Assembly: GCA_023853785.1 (NCBI GenBank)
Contig: JAJIRX010000668.1
Span: forward strand, 496,001 to 560,000
Origin: Psilocybe azurescens
Lineage: Eukaryota; Basidiomycota; Agaricomycetes; Agaricales; Agrocybaceae
Direction: 5' to 3'
Length of the DNA stretch: 64,000 nucleotides
The notes beneath the pieces were generated by a model. That model was given only the letters and a program-made list of their open reading frames with translations, searched no databases and was not told the origin of the DNA. The position numbers and the translations under genes were made by a program. The number at the start of each line of letters is the position of its first letter. Positions within the stretch are counted from its first letter, which is position 1. Of this stretch, positions 58,269-64,000 are shown one piece after another.

Positions 58269-61200
58269 TCAAGGGTTCAAAGGCAAAGTCTCCTTCCACC
58301 TCTCGGCGACCTCCGTGCCCTTGAACACCTCATGCAGCACCTCGTTCACATTCTCCACATACACGAACCGGATGCCCGTCTTCACGCTCTCCGGCACGTT
58401 CTCCTCGATGTCCGCCCGATTCGCAGCGGGCGCCAGGATCGTCTTGATCCCGGCACGGTGCGCGGCGAGGATCTTCTCTTTCAGACCGCCTACGGGGAGA
58501 ACCTGGCCCACGAGCGAGATCTCGCCAGTCATAGCTAATACAAACAAACAAACAAACAAAATCAGGAGCTGGTTCGGCGAGTAGTTTCAAGAAGTTCACA
58601 TACCGATATCAGGGTGGATCTTGGTCTTCGTGAACAACGACACGAACGCCGAAAGGATCGCCGTGCCCGCGCTCGGGCCCTCTTTGCCAATGCTGCCTTC
58701 GGGCATGTGCACATGCACGTCCCTGTCCGTGAGGAACTGCTCGTCGACCGACTTCGTGATGCCCAGGTCATGCGCGTGCGCGCGCACCCAGCTCAACCCG
58801 ATCTGCGCGCTCTCCCGAATGACCTCGCCCAGCTTGCCCGTGAGCTGCAGCGCGCCTTTGCCCGGCATGCTCTATTAACTCAAATCCATCAGTTAACCGT
58901 CAACCCAATCGAGAGGAAGGGGGAAAGGAAAAAGCTTCTCACCATAGCCTCAATAGGCATAACCGCGCCGCTCCCATTACCCAAGTAGCCCAGGCCCGTG
59001 CTCACACCAGGCGGCGGCGGGTGCACGTACATGCGGTCCTTCTGATACACCGGCGGGCCCACGTACTCCTTCAGGTTCTCCGGCGTGATGCGCACGTGCA
59101 CCGTCGACGGGATGTGCATCGGCCGGCGCTCGGTCGTCGTCACCGGCTTCTGCTTCTGCTGCTCAGAGCCCGGGGCGGGATTTTCGAGGTCGGGGTCGTT
59201 GGGGGCGGTTCTTGGGAGGGGACGGCGTCGATGGGTGGGGGTGCTGGTTCAGATTCGCTGGTGGTGGTGGTGGTGGTTGAGGCGGGTTTGTCGTCAGCAG
59301 ATGTTGAAGATGCGGGTTCGGTGGGAGAAGGTGTTGAAGCTTCGGTAACATCAGCAGCGACGACAGGTGCAGCAGGCTCCGGCAACTTTTCCTCTCCAAG
59401 ATCCTGAACAAGCTTAAGCGCAGCTTTCCTATAGATCTACAAAAACAAAAGTCAAAGCAAAAAATCATCAGCCATTAATCCTAAACAAAAAAAAAAAGCA
59501 CACCTTCTCAATATGTTTCTTCAAATTCCTCACCCCACTCTCTCTACAGTAATACTTGATAAGCACGTCCACCGCGTCGCCATCGAGCTCCACATCCGCG
59601 TCCTTCAGGCCCGACGCCTCCTTCGCCTGCGGGCCGAGGTACCGCGACGCGATAACCGCCTTCTCCTCCGACACGTATCCGGAGACCTCCAACACCTCCA
59701 TGCGGTCGAGCAGGGGCGCGGGGATGGTGTCGAGGTTGTTCGCTGTGCATACGAAGAGCACGCGCGAGAGGTCGACGGGCACGTCCATGCTGCGTTCGTA
59801 GAGGTAGCGTGCAGGTAAGTATGTGTGCATGCATGAAAGACAGAGAGGGGGAGAGGGAAAGTACGCACTAGTGGTCCAGGAAGCTGTTGTTCTGTTCCGG
59901 GTCGAGCATCTCGAGCAGCGCGCTGGCGGGGTCCCCGTTGATCCCACGTCCGATCTTGTCGACTTCATCGATAAGCACGAGCGGGTTCTCCGTCTCCACG
60001 CGTTTCAAAGCCTGGATAATCTTGCCAGGAAGCGCACTAGAAAAGAGTTTTAAAAAACCAGAGTGATTAGCTCTACAAAATCCTCACCACTCAATAGAAC
60101 ACGCGAAAAGACAACTCACCCAACATACGTCCTCCTATGCCCCTTAATCTCCGCAACATCCGTCAGGCCCCCAACACTGAACCTGAAGAACTGTCTCCCC
60201 AGCGCCCTGGAGATGCTCTTCCCAATGCTCGTCTTGCCCACCCCAGGAGGCCCGACCAGGCAAATAATCTTGCCCTGCACGGTACCGCGCAGTTTCCCGA
60301 CGGCGAGGAACTCGAGGATGCGGGATTTGACGTCCGTGAGGCCGTAGTGGTCTTCGTTGAGCACGGCTTCGGCGTGCGGGATGGAGTAGTTTTCGGGTGT
60401 GTGGCGGCCCCAGGGAATCTATACATCACAATCACATGGATATGGAGGTACAATCGTTTGTTAAAGAACTGTTTTTCAATAAAAGGAAACGAAAGACGTT
60501 ACCTGAGTCAACCAATCGAGGTAGTTCCTGGTCACGTTCGCTTCGCTCGCGGCGGGTTCCAAGCCCTGCAGTTTCGCGAGCTCTTCCTCGAACACCTTGC
60601 GCACGCCATCGGGCATCTTCAGCGCCGCCGCCCTCTCCCTGAACTTCTCAATCAGCTTGTCCTTCCCGTCGCTCTCCATGCCCAGTTCCTTCTTAATCCC
60701 CTTCAGCTGCTCCATCAAATAGTACTCGCGCTGGCGCTTCGCGATCTTGCTGTCCACGTCCCGCGAGAGCTTGCTCTGCAGCTGTGCGTTGATGAGCTCC
60801 TTCTTGAGGACGAGCAGCGCCTTGCGCAGGCGGTCGTCGACAACGAGCGACTCGAGCACGTCCTGCAGCTCCTGCACCTCGCCCGTCGACACCGCGGCCG
60901 CAAAGTCCGCGAGCTTGTCCGGCTCGTCGAACACGTTCGCGGCGACTTGGTTGATGGAGAAGTTGGTGATCTGGTCCCGGAAGAGCGGGTTCAGCTGCGC
61001 GATGTCCTTGAAGACAGAGACGATCTCGGACATGAAGGCGCGGATGTATTGATCATCTTTGTTGTACGGCAGTGTGATGAGGTTCTCGACGTTGACGATC
61101 GACACATCGTGCTTGTGAAGGAAAGCCGTCTGTACTGGACCTGAGTAAAAAAAAAAGGAGTAAGTATTGAATCGACAAAAAAAAACACATGTGAGATGAA

Positions 61201-62108
61201 GTTCCACCTTGGATCGTTGATTCCGAGAGTTGTTTATCCTGTTTACCCTGAGATGGTGGTGGGGTAGGCGGGGGTGTTGGAGGTTCCACAGTCTGTGGCT
61301 CCTCCTGCTGCTCGACCTCCTCTATCCTCGCGCCACCAGCCTTGACCAGTTCCGTAATTTTAATGCGTCGGTGCGGATATAAGACAGCCGTGAGACCTTC
61401 CTCCTTATCCTCCTCGCCTCTCCCAGCAGCAGCAAAGACGCTGGTGATTTGCGCAAACACACCCACAGGGTGCACCGAGTTTATGTCCGTGATCACATCG
61501 CTGTCGGTGTTCTCGTCCTTGAGGAGGAACGCACCGAGATAGGGCTGGCCGCGCTTCATCATCTCCTTAATGGCGGCGACGACGGCGGGATTTCGGATGA
61601 CGACTGCCTTGTAGAACCCGGGGAACAGCGGGCGGCGGGCAATGGGGAGGGCTAGCATCTGTGGGTAGATCTCGGGCACGGATTGCTTAGCAATAGAGCC
61701 TGGATTCCCCCGGGGGAGGGGGAGCGTGCGGGGGAGCGGACGGCGGGGTCCGCGCGTCGTCATGCGCAGAAGGATTGCTCGATGACGACGACGCGGAGGG
61801 TACAGAGGCGGGATTCGACGGGGTTTTGGACGGTTGTTCCGGATTCTCTACATTGCCACCATCCTGTCCAGTTTCGTCTTCAGCTGAACCTTCCTTCTCC
61901 TCGGGTGTGGCGGGAGGCGTTTCTTGTGGTGTTTTTGAGTTCACCCATCGTGGAGACTTGAGTGATGATGGATTGCGGACTGAAAGCGCGGACGATACAG
62001 AGAATGGCCGCCTGGCATTAGAGACAGCCTGCAGATACGCAGGGCGTTGGGGGTAAGACCCTGTCGGAGAGCCGGAACGGACCGGAACAGGGGAGTGAAG
62101 CGGCTCAT
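58269..62108 (-). CDS. PIM1: mitochondrial ATP-dependent Lon protease
   Basis: The minus-strand start at 62108 gives [20 protein letters not shown], an Arg-rich mitochondrial presequence. A Pro/Ser-rich linker, the LON substrate domain ([20 protein letters not shown]), helical segments ([20 protein letters not shown]), Walker [14 protein letters not shown], and Walker [12 protein letters not shown] with a [21 protein letters not shown] loop follow. The Ser-Lys peptidase ends the protein: GPSAGTA with the catalytic Ser and [10 protein letters not shown] with the catalytic Lys (58490). The stop is at 58269. At least seven short introns occur (near 58560-58595, 58869-58943, 59438-59502, 59804-59870, 60043-60120, 60420-60502, 61142-61207). 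A Ser/Thr/Pro-rich insert before the peptidase is normal for fungal Lon. Three one-base frame corrections are needed (C runs near 62010, 61725 and 59200). It degrades damaged matrix proteins and binds mtDNA. Confidence 0.94.
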
Positions 62109-62119
62109 CCGCGGTGAGA

Positions 62120-62960
62120 TTCACCAGCGGACTCAATGTTCTTGGAGATGTCAAAAGACGAAGAAAGTCTCCGTCGTATGTCGTGGAGGTATTGCACAGA
62201 AAAGTTTTGTGCGTCGCCCACTTGATGACGCACGCCACTTCTCAGGAATGACAAAGCTTCCAAATGTGGCTCGGCTTGTGTTCGGCTTTCCGATCCTCCG
62301 GCAATACGGCAACGTTCAAATAAGCGCCAGCTCTGCTGCATACTCCGAGTCTGCGCAAATAGAAAGACGACGCAGAGTACGTCGGTGGGAGTTGTGTTGA
62401 ATTGCGTGGTGATTGGGTGATAAAATCCGCTTCAACAGATAAGAGAGTTACGCCTTCTAAGCTCTGACCATGACAAGCTTCTAAATCCGTAAGCTTTTGT
62501 GTAAGCTAGAACCCGGAGCTGACAGGATAGAGACTTCGTTATTTAGCGACGTCAAGTTAACAGCAGCCACAAGCAGAAACTCATCAAGCCAGAATGGGCA
62601 TAGCCCTGATGTTTCACGACACAGCCAAATGCTCATCATAGTCAATAAAAACTTGCTCGACAAATAGATGCAGGCAGTATGTGGCATGTATATATACTGA
62701 ACAACAAATGTGGCGAAGTCTACATTACCCAATGCAAGCTTACAAGTAGCTATAAAATTTACTCACTCCAATACAACTTACAAGTGTCTGAATCACGATA
62801 CAATTAAACTGAATGATACGAAAAATGCAGTAACAAAAAGAGCGGCTAGGACATGGAAGTCCATCTACAGTACGGTATCAACAGAATGTGGATGGGTGGG
62901 TATGTACAGAACGAGGGCGACGACGATGTATATCGACGTAGATGTATTTAAATGATGATA
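62120..62960. other. intergenic stretch upstream of Lon
   Basis: Probably holds the Lon promoter. No gene was recognised; short frames on both strands have no motifs. Confidence 0.4.
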
Positions 62961-62966
62961 TGTCAA

Positions 62967-63985
62967 TTAAAGACTGCCGCTGACCTTGACTGGAGGGCGT
63001 GGACGGCGGGATTCGCTGCTGCGGGGGTCCAAAGGGTGGGTTGCACCGTCAGTAACATCGTCGAGGCCGGCGCCACCGAGTGCATTGCTGATAGTACTGG
63101 CGAGACCGTCGCTGTTGCTGTTGTCCTCGTCATCGCTGTTGTCCCCGTCGTCATTGTCCCCGTCATCATTGTCTCCGTCATCATTGTCCCCGTCGTCGTT
63201 GTCCCCATCATCATTGTCTCCATCGTCGTTGTCCCCGTCATCATTGTCGTCGTCGTCGTCATCCGAGTCATCCCCGGTCAAAGGATTGGCAGGGACATCG
63301 TCGAGACCGTCGAGGGCCGGATTTTCAAGGCCCTCGAGCCCACGCTCTTCAGCCCCGGATGCGGTAGGCAAGACGGCCGACGCTCCAGGTGGTGATTGCG
63401 GGTTGAGTACGTTATCCAGAAGACTGCCAGCGTCGGTGGAGCCTACGTCAGACCCAGGCCACAACTGCCTCCCTCTGTGCGCTCTCAGAGTCCGAGCCTT
63501 TTGCGGCGCCGGTGAAAGCTTCCAGAATGTTGTCCAAGAACCCTCCCGCAACACTCCGCGCGGCCCTCTTGCGCTGCATCGTATCTGCACCAAGAGCATT
63601 CGCTTGCTCAGCTGCGCCTAGCAGGGGGCCCCAATAACGACCCTAGGGGGCCGCTGAGAACACTTCCGACTCCAGCAGAGTCTGAACCGCCGGGAAGAAT
63701 CTGCCTTCGCTGGAGATTATCACGACCGCCCACGATTCGCATGGCGTCACCGAGAGCTCCAGCATTTGATCCAATTGGACTTGCCGCCACGGCGGGGAGG
63801 CATTGGTGATATCGTCAGGGACATCTCCCGTATCTTGCCTGGGGGAGACCGCATTGCCAAGGAGGTTCCCGAGTAGGTCGCTCTCCTGCCTGCGATTCAG
63901 AACGGTCGAGATACCAATTATGCGTCCTGAAACATCACGACCTAATAACATATCACAGGCATCATACATCAGGAAAGATATTTAA
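62967..63985 (-). CDS. low-complexity protein with dibasic sites and Asp repeat, 5' end off the window
   Basis: Minus-strand coding pieces read NRRQESDLLGNLLGNAV, then LQRRQILPGGSDSAG and SVLSGPLGSLLG. QRKRAARSVAGGFLDNILEA, GSTDAGSLLDNVLNPQS and an acidic region with seven DDGDN repeats follow, then LDDVTDGATHPLDPRSSESR and a stop at 62967. The pieces lie in three frames that change near 63785, 63635 and 63455, each beside a short homopolymer or GC run, so one continuous reading frame is likely. Leu-rich LLxxLLG-type motifs recur between RR, KR or RR-like dibasic sites. That is compatible with a secreted precursor cut by a Kex2-type protease, but the signal peptide would lie beyond the right edge. 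No family was recognised. Confidence 0.5.
63139..63243. repeat. 15-bp minisatellite, seven units
   Basis: Seven tandem copies of a 15-bp unit (consensus ttgtccccgtcatca on the plus strand) vary at a few third positions. On the coding minus strand they give seven DDGDN repeats without any amino-acid change, so purifying selection or recent expansion keeps the peptide constant. The opposite strand is also open (Ser-Pro-Ser-Ser-Leu repeats), which explains the long spurious plus-strand frame. Confidence 0.85.
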
Positions 63986-64000
63986 CACAAGAAAGAGATT

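Noticed and set aside
60137..61144. 335-codon plus-strand open frame over Lon
   Set aside because: It is antisense to clear Lon coding sequence with conserved motifs and intron borders. It is Leu/Arg/His-rich without a domain, and its length reflects the GC-rich codon use of Lon.
63139..63243. possible CRISPR-like array
   Set aside because: The units are adjacent 15-bp repeats with no spacers, and the host is a eukaryote.
62986..63621. 211-codon plus-strand Ser-Pro-Ser-Ser-Leu-rich frame
   Set aside because: It is the reverse of the 15-bp minisatellite, whose unit length is a multiple of three and which is free of stops on both strands.

Overview
The window is nuclear DNA of a filamentous fungus, almost certainly a mushroom-forming basidiomycete (Agaricomycetes). 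Its housekeeping genes are cut by many short introns of about 50-80 nt with GT..AG ends. F-box proteins and an Agaricomycete-type membrane-protein family occur in several copies, and gene-dense stretches alternate with AT-rich, gene-poor, decaying stretches. No bacterial operons, CRISPR arrays, rRNA or convincing tRNA genes were seen.

Layout. (1) 1-15 kb is a duplication-rich accessory region: degenerate tandem repeats near the left edge, then two directly repeated blocks holding a multi-pass membrane protein and an F-box/LRR-like protein (about 3.1-6.5 kb and 11.6-14.9 kb), with an unrecognised gene at 9.3-10.8 kb. (2) 15.4-18.1 kb carries an O-fucosyltransferase-like membrane protein and ribosomal protein eS10. 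(3) 18.5-26.2 kb is AT-rich and gene-poor, with a small decaying membrane-protein gene and a cytochrome P450 relic framed by degenerate direct repeats. (4) 26.2-32.5 kb holds cytochrome c, an F-box protein, a secreted SnoaL-like protein and the PP1 inhibitor Ypi1/PPP1R11. (5) 33.0-36.5 kb is an inverted, third copy of the duplicated block and contains a 229-bp solo LTR with a 5-bp target duplication. (6) 36.8-49.3 kb is gene-dense: TFIIF beta subunit, an M3 zinc oligopeptidase, an F-box protein with cysteine pairs, indoleamine 2,3-dioxygenase and a MYND zinc-finger protein. (7) 49.3-58 kb is gene-poor, with a nonsense-riddled single-pass membrane-protein pseudogene and an F-box protein. (8) 58.3-62.1 kb is the mitochondrial Lon protease. 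The right edge holds the 3' part of a gene with an Asp-rich minisatellite and dibasic sites.

The genes do not form one pathway. They mix core cell biology (translation, transcription initiation, respiration, mitochondrial proteolysis, phosphatase control, tryptophan/NAD metabolism) with lineage-expanded F-box and membrane proteins. Two structural themes stand out. First, two arms of about 3.1-3.3 kb in inverted orientation flank about 21 kb of DNA that includes essential genes, a potential inversion substrate. Second, nearly every conserved gene is broken by one or a few single-base indels, mostly next to homopolymer runs. That pattern points to residual base-calling errors in the assembly rather than loss of essential genes, so most frameshifts here should not be read as pseudogenes. 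The membrane-protein relic at 54-56 kb, broken by three in-frame nonsense codons, looks genuinely dead.
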